Shown: one piece after another, positions 46,191-54,312 of the stretch | Layout of the letters: the number at the start of each line of letters is the position of its first letter | Numbering within the stretch: position 1 is the first letter of the stretch | Source: Labedella gwakjiensis | GTDB taxonomy: Bacteria; Actinomycetota; Actinomycetes; Actinomycetales; Microbacteriaceae | Direction of reading: 5' to 3' | Length of the DNA stretch: 64,000 nt | Assembly: GCF_003014675.1 (NCBI RefSeq) | Contig: NZ_PYAU01000001.1 | Span: 682,001 to 746,000 of the forward strand | The notes under the pieces: model-generated | What the model was told of the DNA's origin: nothing | Databases searched by the model: none | Seen by the model: only the letters and a program-made list of their open reading frames with translations | Position numbers and translations under genes: made by a program

Positions 46191-46804
46191 TCCGCGGTCT
46201 CGGCGATCGTGTCGCGGATGAGGGTGTCGAGGATCGACGCGTCGCGGAGCTGCCCGACGATGCGCGCCGCGACACGACCCTCCGCGTCGAGCACGATCGT
46301 CGTCGGCACGGCGTTCGGCGGAACGTCGCCGGAGAACGCGAGCTTCACGGCGCCGTCGTTGGCGTCGATGATCGACGGGTACTCGATACCGAAGGTCTCG
46401 TCGAACGAGATCGCGGTGTCCGCCTGGTCCCGCACGTTGACGCCGAGGAAGGACGCGCCCTCACCGTCGTACTGGGCGCTGAGGTCCACGAGGTCCGGCG
46501 CCTCGGCGCGGCACGGCGCGCACGCGGCGTACCAGAAGTTCACGACGAGGACCTCACCGAGGTAGTCGTCGGACGACACGGCGTCGCCGTTCTGGTCGAT
46601 GCCCTCGAACTCGATCGGCTCGGCCCGATCGTCGACCGCGATCTCCGTCCAGCTGCCGTCACCGGCGACGTACCCCTTGCCGCTGCCCTCGCGGTACTGC
46701 TCGGCGAGGGGGTCGTTGACGCACCCGGTGAGGACGAGGGCCGCTGAGGCCAGGAGGGCGGCGATGCCGGCGAGCCGACGAGTGGTTCTGGTCAAGCTCG
46801 TCAC
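46187..46804 (-). CDS. TlpA/ResA-like thiol-disulfide lipoprotein
   Basis: A 205-residue secreted lipoprotein: signal peptide with lipobox LVLTGC (C28), then a thioredoxin-like domain with the active site WYAACAPCRAEAPD (C95, C98) and the cis-Pro in NAVPTTIVLD. It reduces the CxxCH cysteines of apocytochrome c for haem attachment. The GTG at 46804 overlaps the stop of the upstream phosphatase gene (GTGA), which decides the start. Operon with ccdA and resB. Confidence 0.92.
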   Translation of the reverse strand: MTSLTRTTRRLAGIAALLASAALVLTGCVNDPLAEQYREGSGKGYVAGDGSWTEIAVDDRAEPIEFEGIDQNGDAVSSDDYLGEVLVVNFWYAACAPCRAEAPDLVDLSAQYDGEGASFLGVNVRDQADTAISFDETFGIEYPSIIDANDGAVKLAFSGDVPPNAVPTTIVLDAEGRVAARIVGQLRDASILDTLIRDTIAETAE

Positions 46805-47436
46805 ACCGCCCCGACATCGGTCGCGGCTGTCGCGAGTCCAGCGGCCGGGTCGCGGTACGCGACCTCGACGAAGGAGTCGCCGCGGCGCTCGAGCGTCGTG
46901 ATGCTCGACAGGGCGCAACGGCGCTTCCGCGGGTCGTGCGGGAACGGCGTGCCCGTGACCGTGGAGTGCACCATCCAGATGGGCAGCTGGTGGCTGACGA
47001 GGACGACGTCGCCGGCGGGCGTCGACTCCCACGCATCGGTCACGGCCGCGAGCATTCGCTCGGAGATGGACCGATACGGTTCGCCCCACGACGGGAGCCG
47101 GGGATTCCGGAGCGCGAACCAGTTGATCGGGTTGCGCACGGCCTTCGCCATGACGAGCCCCTCGAAGTGGTTGCGGGGCTCGATGAGGCGCTCGTCGGTC
47201 TCGATGTCGAGACCGAAAGCGGTCGCGACGGGCGCTGCGGACTCCTGCGTGCGCTGCAGCGGCGAGGCGATGAGCCGCGCGACGGGGGCGTGCTCGTCCT
47301 GCAGAGCGAGCGCAGCGGCCCCGGCCATGCGTTCGCCGAGCGTCGATAGCCGGAAACCGGGGATGCGTCCGTAGAGCACGCGCGAGGGATTGTGGACCTC
47401 GCCGTGCCGGACGAGATGGATCCGGGAGGCAGACAC
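46801..47436 (-). CDS. Histidine phosphatase (phosphoglycerate-mutase-like)
   Basis: A 211-residue enzyme of the histidine phosphatase superfamily, with the phospho-accepting His in HLVRHGEVHNP (RHG motif at residues 10-12), SPLQRTQESA, and the second His in VVLVSHQLPI. It could be a general phosphatase rather than the glycolytic mutase. It leads the tlpA-ccdA-resB operon through a 4-bp overlap, a common arrangement in actinobacteria with no known functional reason. GTG start, TAGAAT (47443-47448) 6 nt upstream (leaderless). Confidence 0.88.
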   Translation of the reverse strand: MSASRIHLVRHGEVHNPSRVLYGRIPGFRLSTLGERMAGAAALALQDEHAPVARLIASPLQRTQESAAPVATAFGLDIETDERLIEPRNHFEGLVMAKAVRNPINWFALRNPRLPSWGEPYRSISERMLAAVTDAWESTPAGDVVLVSHQLPIWMVHSTVTGTPFPHDPRKRRCALSSITTLERRGDSFVEVAYRDPAAGLATAATDVGAV

Positions 47437-47517
47437 CCGATCATTCTACGTTCGTGCCGCCTGAACGTTCGCCGCAGCCGCGGCCGCCCGCGTCCACCCC
47501 GAGTAGGCTTGACCCCC

Positions 47518-48858
47518 GTGAGCAACCGCACCCTCGTCAAGAACCTCGCCGCCCTCGAGGACGGCCCCGTCAGCGTTTCCGGATGGGTCGAGACCGTCCG
47601 CGATCAGAAGAAGGTCCAGTTCGTCGTCCTGCGCGACGAGTCGGGCGCCGTACAGCTCGTGAACCCCGCCGTCCGCGAACTCGTGGAGGGTGACGCATCG
47701 AGCGCTGAGCGCCTCGCGGTGACGGAGTCGATCTCCGCTCTCGCGCACGGGTCCTTCCTCACCGTGACCGGAACCCTCAAGCACGACGAGCGCGTCAAGC
47801 TCGGCGGGCTCGAGGTCAAGGTCGAGTCGCTCGACGTCGTGGCCGAGTCGCTGCCGGAGGCCCCGATCGCCGCCGACTCGAGCCTCGACAAGCGCCTCGA
47901 CTGGCGCTTCCTCGACCTGCGCAACCCGAAGCAGAACCTCATCTTCCGCGTGCAGACCACGATCGAGCACGCGTTCCGCCAGTACTGGATCGACAACGAC
48001 TTCATCGAGCTCCACACCCCGAAGCTCATGGCCTCTGCGAGCGAGTCGCGCGCCGAACTCTTCGAGGTGGGCTACTTCGACACCACCGCGTACCTGGCCC
48101 AGAGCCCGCAGTTCTTCAAGCAGATGGCGCAGCCGGCCGGCTTCGGCAAGGTGTTCGAGATCGGCCCGGCGTTCCGTGCCGACCCCTCCTTCACGAGCCG
48201 CCACGCCACCGAATTCACGAGCGTGGACGCCGAGATCAGCTGGATCGACTCGCACGAAGACGTCATGCAGCTGCACGAGGAGCTCCTCGTCGCGGCGTTC
48301 ACCGCGGTGAAGGAGAAGCACGGCGAGGCGCTCAAGGAGCATTTCGACCTCGACGTCGTCGTGCCGTCACAGCCGTTCCCCCGCATCCCGCTCGCCGAGG
48401 CGAAGCGCATCGTCGCCGAGCGCGGATACGAGGTGCCCCGCGCCGACGACGACATGGACCCCGAGGGCGAGCGCCGCATCTCGGCGTACGTGAAGGAGGA
48501 GTTCGGCCACGACTTCGTGTTCCTCACGGACTACGCGTCGAGCATCCGGCCGTTCTACCACATGCGCCACGAGGGCGATTCGTCGCTCACGAACAGCTAC
48601 GACCTCATCTTCAACGGCGTCGAGATCTCCACGGGAGCGCAGCGCGAGCACCGCGTCGACGTGCTCGTCGAGCAGGCGAAGGAGAAGGGTCTCGACCCGG
48701 AGGAGCTCGGGTTCTACCTCGATTTCTTCCGCTACGGCGTGCCGCCGCACGGCGGCTTCGGCATGGGCCTCGCGCGCGTGCTCATGCTGCTGCTGGGCGA
48801 GCAGTCCATCCGTGAGACGACCTACCTCTTCCGAGGCCCCACCCGCCTCCTCCCCTGA
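47518..48858 (+). CDS. aspS: Aspartate--tRNA(Asp/Asn) ligase, archaeal type
   Basis: A 446-residue class IIb synthetase of the archaeal/eukaryotic AspRS type (bacterial AspRS is ~590 residues with an insertion lacking here). The N-terminal OB-fold reads VSGWVETVRDQKKVQF; motif 2 is FEIGPAFRADPS with the TEFTSVDAEIS segment; the amino-acid site has YLAQSPQFFKQM; motif 3 is GFGMGLARVLMLLLG. Such enzymes are often non-discriminating and also charge tRNA(Asn), relying on GatCAB; that cannot be proved here. GTG start; TAGGCT lies 8 nt upstream. Convergent with the Dabb gene. Confidence 0.92.
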   Translation: MSNRTLVKNLAALEDGPVSVSGWVETVRDQKKVQFVVLRDESGAVQLVNPAVRELVEGDASSAERLAVTESISALAHGSFLTVTGTLKHDERVKLGGLEVKVESLDVVAESLPEAPIAADSSLDKRLDWRFLDLRNPKQNLIFRVQTTIEHAFRQYWIDNDFIELHTPKLMASASESRAELFEVGYFDTTAYLAQSPQFFKQMAQPAGFGKVFEIGPAFRADPSFTSRHATEFTSVDAEISWIDSHEDVMQLHEELLVAAFTAVKEKHGEALKEHFDLDVVVPSQPFPRIPLAEAKRIVAERGYEVPRADDDMDPEGERRISAYVKEEFGHDFVFLTDYASSIRPFYHMRHEGDSSLTNSYDLIFNGVEISTGAQREHRVDVLVEQAKEKGLDPEELGFYLDFFRYGVPPHGGFGMGLARVLMLLLGEQSIRETTYLFRGPTRLLP

Positions 48859-48872
48859 CCTCCGCACCACCC

Positions 48873-48934
48873 CACACCAAAAAGATTCCGATACAGCATG
48901 GAATTCCGTGCCGTATCGGAATCTTTTTGGTGTG
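48873..48934. repeat. Conserved palindrome, copy 2 (aspS / Dabb junction)
   Basis: Perfect 22-nt arms (48873-48894 and 48913-48934) with core CACACCAAAAAGATTCCGAT; the inner 18 nt (GCATGGAATTCCGTGC) are themselves nearly palindromic, so the whole 62 bp folds into one long hairpin. It lies between convergent genes and ends in A/T runs on both strands. Loop and stem match copy 3 more closely than copy 1. Confidence 0.85.
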
Positions 48935-48944
48935 AGAGGGGGGG

Positions 48945-49247
48945 TCAGAGGGCGTAGTCGATGGAGGCGCGGGACGAGACGACGCTGCGCACGAAGGCCG
49001 CGGCCTCCTGGTGGGCCGGGTGCTTCTGGTAGCGGTCGAGCGCATCGAGGTCGGCGTAGTCCGCGACCAGGACCACGTCCGAGTTCTGCTCGGGGTACGC
49101 GACGTTCGTCGACACGGTGAGCGACTGGATCTCCTCCACGACTCCCACGAGGGCGCCGAGTCGAGAGGCGATCTCCGCGGCGTGCGCCGCCTTCGTGCCC
49201 TCGTCCTGCGCGGTGAGCGTCCACATCACGATGTGACGGATGGTCAT
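48945..49247 (-). CDS. Dabb-family stress-responsive protein
   Basis: A 100-residue protein of the dimeric alpha/beta-barrel (Dabb) stress-responsive family: RHIVMWTL at the start, SDVVLVADYADLDALDRYQKH in the middle and a YQKHPAHQE segment are typical. Some relatives are small cyclases or stress proteins; the role here is unknown. The ATG at 49247 overlaps the glutaredoxin stop (ATGA) and GGAGGAAG precedes it. Confidence 0.88.
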   Translation of the reverse strand: MTIRHIVMWTLTAQDEGTKAAHAAEIASRLGALVGVVEEIQSLTVSTNVAYPEQNSDVVLVADYADLDALDRYQKHPAHQEAAAFVRSVVSSRASIDYAL

Positions 49248-49528
49248 CGGTCTTCCTCCATATTCGCGGCGGCCGAGATCGCGGCGGTCAGCCGGTCGGC
49301 GTCGACCCGCCAGTAGCAGTGCTGCCGACCGTTCACGAGGACGACCGGGATCATCTCCCAGTAGCGCTCCCTGAGAGCCTCGTCGTCGGCGATCGAGAGC
49401 TCCTCGACCGACACGTCCGGCGCCGTCCCGCTCCCACCCAGATCGGCGACGACACGTCCCACGACGGCGCGCGCGTCGTCGCACAGGTGGCAGTCCGGTT
49501 TCCCGATGAGGGTGAGGGCGACGGTCAT
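49244..49528 (-). CDS. Glutaredoxin-like thioredoxin-fold protein (DUF836)
   Basis: A 94-residue protein with a thioredoxin fold and the dithiol motif GKPDCHLCDDA (C13, C16); VVGRVV, VEELSI and the cis-Pro in MIPVVLVNGR follow in order. It probably acts as a cytoplasmic thiol reductant. TAGGCT lies 6 nt before the ATG (leaderless), so although it follows mntR on the same strand it has its own promoter. Confidence 0.88.
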   Translation of the reverse strand: MTVALTLIGKPDCHLCDDARAVVGRVVADLGGSGTAPDVSVEELSIADDEALRERYWEMIPVVLVNGRQHCYWRVDADRLTAAISAAANMEEDR

Positions 49529-49567
49529 CGCACCAGCCTAGCCAGCCGCCGGCGCCCGACCGCGCGG

Positions 49568-50254
49568 TCAGTCCTCGTCGCGCAGGACGAAGATCGCCCG
49601 AGCCGCGAGCACACCGAGCTCGGTGACCGTCTCGGATCCGTCGTCCACGCGAGCGAGGACGATCACACCGGCGACGTCGACGCGGTCGCGGACGGAGACG
49701 CGTGAATCCAGACCGAGTCCGTGTCCGGCCAGGTACCGCAAGAGAGCCGGGTCCTCGTCGGAGATGCGTGCGATGACCCCCGTCCCGCCCACGGCCAGCT
49801 CGGTGAGCGCGACGGCATCGGATGACGCGACGCGGCCGTCCCGCCGCGGGATGAGGTCGCCGTGGGGATCGCGGACGGGGAAGCCGAGATCACGGTCGAT
49901 GCGATCGATGAACGTCTCGGACGCGGCGTGCTCGAGGTGCTCGGCCTCCTCGTGGACCTCGTCCCATCCATAGCCGAGCCGCTCCACGAGATACGTCTCG
50001 AGAAGCCGGTGCCGACGCACCATCTGCACGGCGGCCACCCGACCCTCTGCCGTGAGGGTGACCGCTCCGTAGCGCTCGTGCTCGATGAGCCCGTCGGCGA
50101 CGAGCTTCCTCAGGTTGCCCGACACCGTGGACGTGGCGATCCCCATGCGGGCCGCGATGTCGCCTGCCGTCGCGGGGGCGTCGCTCCACTCCTCCGACTT
50201 CCAGATGGCACTGACGAAATCCTGCGCCATTCGCGTCAGTCGGTCGAGATCCAC
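49568..50254 (-). CDS. mntR: Manganese-dependent DtxR-family regulator (MntR-like)
   Basis: A 228-residue metalloregulator: DNA-binding winged helix (AGDIAARMGIATSTVSGNLRKL, ~30-52, here split), dimerisation domain, and a C-terminal SH3-like domain (~150-225). Compared with IdeR, metal ligands are H82, E86, H101, E105, E108 and H109; the position that is Cys102 in iron-sensing IdeR/DtxR is Glu105, the mark of Mn-sensing MntR. GTG start 10 bp after the permease stop, so it is the last gene of the manganese transporter operon and probably represses it. Confidence 0.88.
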   Translation of the reverse strand: MDLDRLTRMAQDFVSAIWKSEEWSDAPATAGDIAARMGIATSTVSGNLRKLVADGLIEHERYGAVTLTAEGRVAAVQMVRRHRLLETYLVERLGYGWDEVHEEAEHLEHAASETFIDRIDRDLGFPVRDPHGDLIPRRDGRVASSDAVALTELAVGGTGVIARISDEDPALLRYLAGHGLGLDSRVSVRDRVDVAGVIVLARVDDGSETVTELGVLAARAIFVLRDED

Positions 50255-50264
50255 GGTGGCGATT

Positions 50265-51161
50265 CTACGGCGCGACCGCGATGCGGCCCGCCGCCCGCCG
50301 CCGCAGCCGGCGACGGACCGCAGCCACGAGCACGCCATGCCGTGGGCTCGCCAGGAACACGATGACGAAGACGACGCCGTGAGCGAGCACCACCATTCCG
50401 CCGGGCGCGACGTCGAGGAAGTAGCTCGCGTATATCCCCGCGACGGCCGCCGCAGCCGCGATCGACGGGGAGATCACGAGCATCGCGGAGAACCGATCGG
50501 TCAGGAGATACGCCGTGGCACCCGGGATGATGAGCATCGCGACGACGAGGATCACGCCGACCGTCTGCAGCGCCACGACCGACGTGAGCGCCAGCACCCC
50601 GAGCAGCACGGCCCCGAGCAGTCGAGGTGAGAGGCCGATCGCGTGGGCGTGCGTCGGATCGAACGCGAATAGCGTCAGGTCGCGCTGCTTCACGAGCAGC
50701 ACGGCGGCGGCGACGCCGCCGAGGACGACGATCTGCACCAGATCGCCCGTGCCGATCCCCAGCACGTTCCCGAATACGATGTGGCCGAGATCGGTCTGGC
50801 TCGGCGTCACCGACACGAGCACGAGTCCGAGCGCGAACAGCGTCGTGAACACGATGCCGATCGCCGCGTCCTCCTTCACCCTGCTCGTGTCGCGCACGAC
50901 CCCGATGAGGGCGACGGCGAGGAAGCCGAACACGAGGGCGCCGATCGCGAAGGGCGCACCGACGATGTAGGCGAGGACGACACCGGGGAGCACGGCATGC
51001 GACACCGCGTCCCCCATGAGCGACCAGCCGATGAGGACGAGCCAGCAGCTGAGGAGGGCGCAGACGACGGCGGCGACGACCGTCGCGGCGAGGGCTCGCA
51101 CCATGAAGTCGAACTGGAGCGGCTCGAGGAGCAGCCCGAGCAATCCGTCGAGACCGGCCAT
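50265..51161 (-). CDS. mntB: Manganese-type ABC transporter permease
   Basis: A 298-residue ABC-3 family permease (ZnuB/MntB/SitC type) with eight or nine helices; GWSLMGDAVSHAVLPGVVLAY near residue 45 and GVILVVAMLIIPGATAYLL near 205 are family signatures. It forms the channel for divalent metal. ATG 51161 starts 1 nt after the ATPase stop, with GAGGAGGG upstream. The metal is inferred from the binding protein and MntR. Confidence 0.9.
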   Translation of the reverse strand: MAGLDGLLGLLLEPLQFDFMVRALAATVVAAVVCALLSCWLVLIGWSLMGDAVSHAVLPGVVLAYIVGAPFAIGALVFGFLAVALIGVVRDTSRVKEDAAIGIVFTTLFALGLVLVSVTPSQTDLGHIVFGNVLGIGTGDLVQIVVLGGVAAAVLLVKQRDLTLFAFDPTHAHAIGLSPRLLGAVLLGVLALTSVVALQTVGVILVVAMLIIPGATAYLLTDRFSAMLVISPSIAAAAAVAGIYASYFLDVAPGGMVVLAHGVVFVIVFLASPRHGVLVAAVRRRLRRRAAGRIAVAP

Positions 51162-51162
51162 G

Positions 51163-51927
51163 TCAGCCCTCCTCCGCGAGCACGTCGAGTCCGAATGCAC
51201 GAGCGAGCTGCTCCGGACGCAGCACGTCGCGCGGATCCCCGTGCGCGAGCACCCGCCTCAGGAGCAGCACCGCTTCGTCGCACAGCGCGGGGAGCGCCCG
51301 CAGGTCGTGCGTCGAGACGACGATCGTGCGGCCGTCCTCCGCGAGCTCGCGGAGGAGACGACTGATGGTGGCCTCCGAGCGCTTGTCGACACCCGCGAAC
51401 GGTTCGTCGAGCAGCAGGATGTCCGCACCCTGCGCGATTCCGCGGGCCACGAACGCACGTTTCCGCTGCCCGCCCGAGAGCCGTCCGATCTGCCGGTCGG
51501 CGAGTTCCGTGAGCTCCACCCGGTCGAGCGCCTCAGCGACGGCGGCATGGTCGGCCGCTCGCGGTCGCCTCGAGAAGCCCATCCGCCCGTAGCGCCCCAT
51601 CATGACGACGTCGGCGACGCTCACGGGGAACTGGCCGTCCACATCCTCGTTCTGCGGCACGTAGCCGACGAGGCCGCGCTTTCGCGCCGCAGTCGGCGCG
51701 AGGGAGGCGACCGCGACGCTCCCGGAGTCCGGAGTCACGAGACCCATCACCGTCTTGAAGAGGGTGGACTTGCCCGAGCCGTTCATGCCCACGACACCGC
51801 AGATGCGACCGGGAGCGATCGAGAGGTGGACGCCCTCCAGCGCGACGACGTCGCCGTACCGGACGGTGACGTCGCGGAGCTCGAGAGCGGCGTCGCGGCT
51901 CGGGGCCGGCTCCAGCCGCCCGCTCAC
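51163..51927 (-). CDS. mntC: Manganese-type ABC transporter ATP-binding protein
   Basis: A 254-residue ABC ATPase: Walker A GMNGSGKSTLF, Q-loop YVPQNEDVD, signature RLSGGQRKRAFVARG, Walker B ILLLDEPFAGVD and H-loop STHDL. The VPQNEDVDGQFPVSVADVVMMG stretch (given here in two parts, PVSVADVV) is typical of the metal-uptake branch. GTG start overlapping the binding-protein stop (GTGA) with GGGAGG upstream. Confidence 0.92.
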   Translation of the reverse strand: MSGRLEPAPSRDAALELRDVTVRYGDVVALEGVHLSIAPGRICGVVGMNGSGKSTLFKTVMGLVTPDSGSVAVASLAPTAARKRGLVGYVPQNEDVDGQFPVSVADVVMMGRYGRMGFSRRPRAADHAAVAEALDRVELTELADRQIGRLSGGQRKRAFVARGIAQGADILLLDEPFAGVDKRSEATISRLLRELAEDGRTIVVSTHDLRALPALCDEAVLLLRRVLAHGDPRDVLRPEQLARAFGLDVLAEEG

Positions 51928-52898
51928 GAGTCGCCTCCCGTTCCCGACAGTCCGGCCACGATCGTGCGGACGTCGTGCCGCAGGAGATCGAGATAGGTCG
52001 GTACGGGGCCGTCGGGAAGCGACAGGGAGTCCACGTAGAGCACTCCCCCGAAGTCGGCACCGGTCGCACCGGCCACCTGCCGCATCGCGGAGTCCGAGAC
52101 CGTCGACTCGCAGAAGACGGCGGCGACGTCATTCTCCTTCACGAAATCGATCACGTCGGCTATCTGGCCAGGTGTCGACTGCTGCTCGGCGTTGACCGGC
52201 CACAAGTAGGCCTCGGTGAGCCCTGCGTCCCGGGCGAGATAGGAGAACGCTCCCTCGCATGTCACGAGCGCCCGCTGACCGGGAGGAAGCGACTCGAGTC
52301 CGGCGGCCAGCTCGTCGTGCACCTCGTCGAGCTTCACGTTGTACGCGTCGCCGTTCGCACGGAAGTCGGCGGCGTGCGCCGGGTCCAGGTCGGCGAACGC
52401 CGCGACCATCGCATCGACGTAGTCCCTCGCCTCGAGCGGAGACATCCACGCGTGAGGGTTCGGCCGGCCGGCATACGCGTCCGACGCGATCGGAATGGGG
52501 TCCACGTCATCGCTCACCACGGTGTGGGGCACGTCGAGCTCGCCGACGAAGCGCTCGAACCACGATTCGAGCCCGAGTCCGTTGTCGAGGATGAGGTCGG
52601 CGTTCGCCGTGACCCGCACGTCCCCGGGGGTCGGCTCGTAGCCGTGGATCTCGGCCCCGACCTTGGTGATCGACTCGACCCGCAGATGCCCACCCGCGAC
52701 GTTCTGGGCGATGTCGGCGAGCACCGTGAACGTCGTGACGACGACGGGCCGGTCGTCCGCCTCTGGCGCCGGAGCGCATCCGGCAAGCAGGACGAGCACG
52801 AGGGCCGCCCCCGGGAGCGCCGCGCGTCGCCGAACACGTCTGCCACGGAACGACGGCCGGCGTCGGAACGCTGTCGTACGTGGAACCGGGGATGGCAT
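51924..52898 (-). CDS. mntA: Manganese-type ABC substrate-binding lipoprotein
   Basis: A 324-residue cluster A-I metal-binding lipoprotein with lipobox VLLAGC (C41). The four metal ligands can be traced: H85 (EIHGYEP), H149 (NPHAWM), E215 (VTCEGAFSYL) and D290 (LYVDSL). Glu at the third position is the Mn/Fe type, whereas Zn-binding ZnuA has His, agreeing with the adjacent MntR. There is no His-rich loop. TAGGAT lies 6 nt before the ATG (leaderless). First gene of the operon. Confidence 0.92.
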   Translation of the reverse strand: MPSPVPRTTAFRRRPSFRGRRVRRRAALPGAALVLVLLAGCAPAPEADDRPVVVTTFTVLADIAQNVAGGHLRVESITKVGAEIHGYEPTPGDVRVTANADLILDNGLGLESWFERFVGELDVPHTVVSDDVDPIPIASDAYAGRPNPHAWMSPLEARDYVDAMVAAFADLDPAHAADFRANGDAYNVKLDEVHDELAAGLESLPPGQRALVTCEGAFSYLARDAGLTEAYLWPVNAEQQSTPGQIADVIDFVKENDVAAVFCESTVSDSAMRQVAGATGADFGGVLYVDSLSLPDGPVPTYLDLLRHDVRTIVAGLSGTGGDS

Positions 52899-52904
52899 GA
52901 GTTC

Positions 52905-52940
52905 ATCCTAATGTTCGGCTGATCGATTTACAATGTTCGG
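52905..52940 (-). promoter_or_regulatory. Manganese operon promoter with 9-bp direct repeats
   Basis: Minus strand: -35 TTGTAA (52928-52933), 17-nt spacer, -10 TAGGAT (52905-52910). The plus-strand 9-mer AATGTTCGG occurs twice, at 52910-52918 and 52932-52940, 22 bp apart (two helical turns). One copy lies in the spacer, the other overlaps and precedes the -35: a natural repressor site, likely for MntR. Confidence 0.6.
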
Positions 52941-52982
52941 GTATCCAAACTTTCTACGATCAGGCCGGAGTGGACGAACGCC

Positions 52983-53011
52983 AAAAAGCGCCAGGCCATT
53001 CGGCCTGACGC
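52983..53011 (-). terminator. Rho-independent terminator of the bS22 gene
   Basis: Minus strand hairpin with 10-nt arms (53002-53011 and 52988-52997, one mismatch, loop of 4) followed by TTTTT at 52983-52987. It lies 20 bp after the stop and just before the manganese operon promoter. Confidence 0.8.
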
Positions 53012-53030
53012 TCGTTCGACGCGCGCGACT

Positions 53031-53129
53031 CTACTTCTTGTTGCGGCGCTGGTGGCGGGTCTTACGAAGCAGCTTGCGGTGCTTCTTCTTCGCCATACGC
53101 TTGCGGCGCTTCTTGATAACAGAACCCAC
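53031..53129 (-). CDS. bS22-type small ribosomal protein (AURKAIP1/COX24 domain)
   Basis: A 32-residue, extremely basic protein (MGSVIKKRRKRMAKKKHRKL then LRKTRHQRRNKK) of the AURKAIP1/COX24 family; in mycobacteria the orthologue (Rv0500B type) is ribosomal protein bS22 of the small subunit. GTG start at 53129 with GAGGT about 5 nt upstream. Longer frames upstream are not conserved-looking. It is near the BldC-like gene and proC, as in mycobacteria. A terminator follows. Confidence 0.92.
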   Translation of the reverse strand: MGSVIKKRRKRMAKKKHRKLLRKTRHQRRNKK

Positions 53130-53324
53130 GGGTACCTCACTGAAGATCGGAAAGGGCCGCGACAACCGCGACCGGGAAAATGCCTCGGGACAGTCTAGCC
53201 GATGCAACTGCATGCTGCGCACAGGTCCGTTCGGGCGAGATCCGGTGACTGACCGGTGCGCCGTCATCCACTATGTTGCCGTGTCCCCCAAACATCCGAC
53301 TACCGACCCTCCGCTTCGCAGGCC

Positions 53325-53924
53325 ATGATCGAAAGACCAAGGGATCGGGGGATCACCGTGGTCGATGACATCGACGATTGGTGGGTACTGGGCGCTGACC
53401 ACGGGAGGTCGCGTCTTCAGGTGCAGAGCGCATGGATGGGACGGACGGGGCCCGCAGACTTCCGCCTCCCCGACGGTCGCGACGAGGACGATCTCGTCTC
53501 GGACGGCGGATTCGACTCCGCTCCGTTCGCCCTGTGGTTCGAGCCCCTCCTCGGCGGCATGCTCATGGGCGACATGATCGCGGCGAACGGCGCCGGCTAC
53601 AAGATCGTGTCCCAGCGACTCATCGACGCTCTCGACGAACTGGACGTCGTCGGTTTCCTCTCGGCGCCGGCCGACCTCCGAACCCGCGCCGGCCTGCCGA
53701 TCTCCGGATACCACCTGCTCCACGCCCTTCCGCACTCGCACGGACACGAGGTGCGACCCTTTCTCGGAGACCTGCCGCACGTCTGGCTTTTCGAGGTGAG
53801 CGGGCGCGTCCATCGAGAATTCGTCCGACGCGGGATCGACGATCTCCAGAGTCGACCTACGCGTGTCGCTCACGAGAGCGCACGCCGACTCGTCAGCGAT
53901 CCTGCTGCACTCGACGCGCTCTGA
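53325..53924 (+). CDS. Hypothetical protein resembling Imm11 (DUF1629) immunity proteins
   Basis: About 199 residues, no signal peptide or membrane segment. The order of features (acidic N-terminus, VSQRLIDALDELDVVGFL in the middle, and SGRVHREFVRRGIDDLQSR near the end) resembles the Imm11/DUF1629 fold found in polymorphic-toxin immunity proteins, but this is pattern memory and weak. No toxin gene lies nearby. Start uncertain: ATG 53325 has no ribosome-binding site, GTG 53358 has GGGGAT well placed; the latter would give 188 residues. Convergent with the BldC-like gene. Confidence 0.6.
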   Translation: MIERPRDRGITVVDDIDDWWVLGADHGRSRLQVQSAWMGRTGPADFRLPDGRDEDDLVSDGGFDSAPFALWFEPLLGGMLMGDMIAANGAGYKIVSQRLIDALDELDVVGFLSAPADLRTRAGLPISGYHLLHALPHSHGHEVRPFLGDLPHVWLFEVSGRVHREFVRRGIDDLQSRPTRVAHESARRLVSDPAALDAL

Positions 53925-53942
53925 TCCCGAGCAGGCAGGGAC

Positions 53943-54161
53943 TCAGGCGGAATGCTCGCCGAGGTCCGAGGCCGAACCGATGACAGGGTTGTTCAGGACC
54001 GCGAGCACCGCGGACTCCGGCACGCGGAACGAGCGCCCGAAGCGGATCGCCGGCAGCTCCCCCGAGTGGACGTGACGGTAGACGGTCATCTTCGAGACCC
54101 GCATCATGTCGGCGACTTCGGCGACCGTGAGGAAGCGTGCGTCGGACAGTTCGTTGCTCAA
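53943..54161 (-). CDS. BldC/excisionase-like small HTH protein
   Basis: A 72-residue DNA-binding protein with a MerR-type winged helix: FLTVAEVADMMRVSKMTVYR, then HSGELPAIRFGRSFRVPESA. It matches the excisionase-family HTH protein that in mycobacteria (Rv0500A) lies beside proC and the bS22 gene, and is related to the developmental regulator BldC. TTG start at 54161 with GGGGAGG 5 nt upstream. It is not a phage excisionase here: no integrase or att site was seen. Confidence 0.88.
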   Translation of the reverse strand: MSNELSDARFLTVAEVADMMRVSKMTVYRHVHSGELPAIRFGRSFRVPESAVLAVLNNPVIGSASDLGEHSA

Positions 54162-54312
54162 GAGGGCCTCCCCAGGACATCGGATCCGCCGGACGACGGA
54201 GAAAGCCGTTCCCAGGTGCGGGAGCGACCGATGTGAATGATGATCACCTTAGTAAGCGGCGCGCGGGAAAGCCACGCTCCCAAACGCGGGGGACCATCGA
54301 AGGGACCAGCCC

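Noticed and set aside
53943-54161. Excisionase-like HTH as evidence of a prophage or integrative element
   Set aside because: No integrase, att repeat or tRNA target is present, and the protein matches the chromosomal BldC/Rv0500A type.
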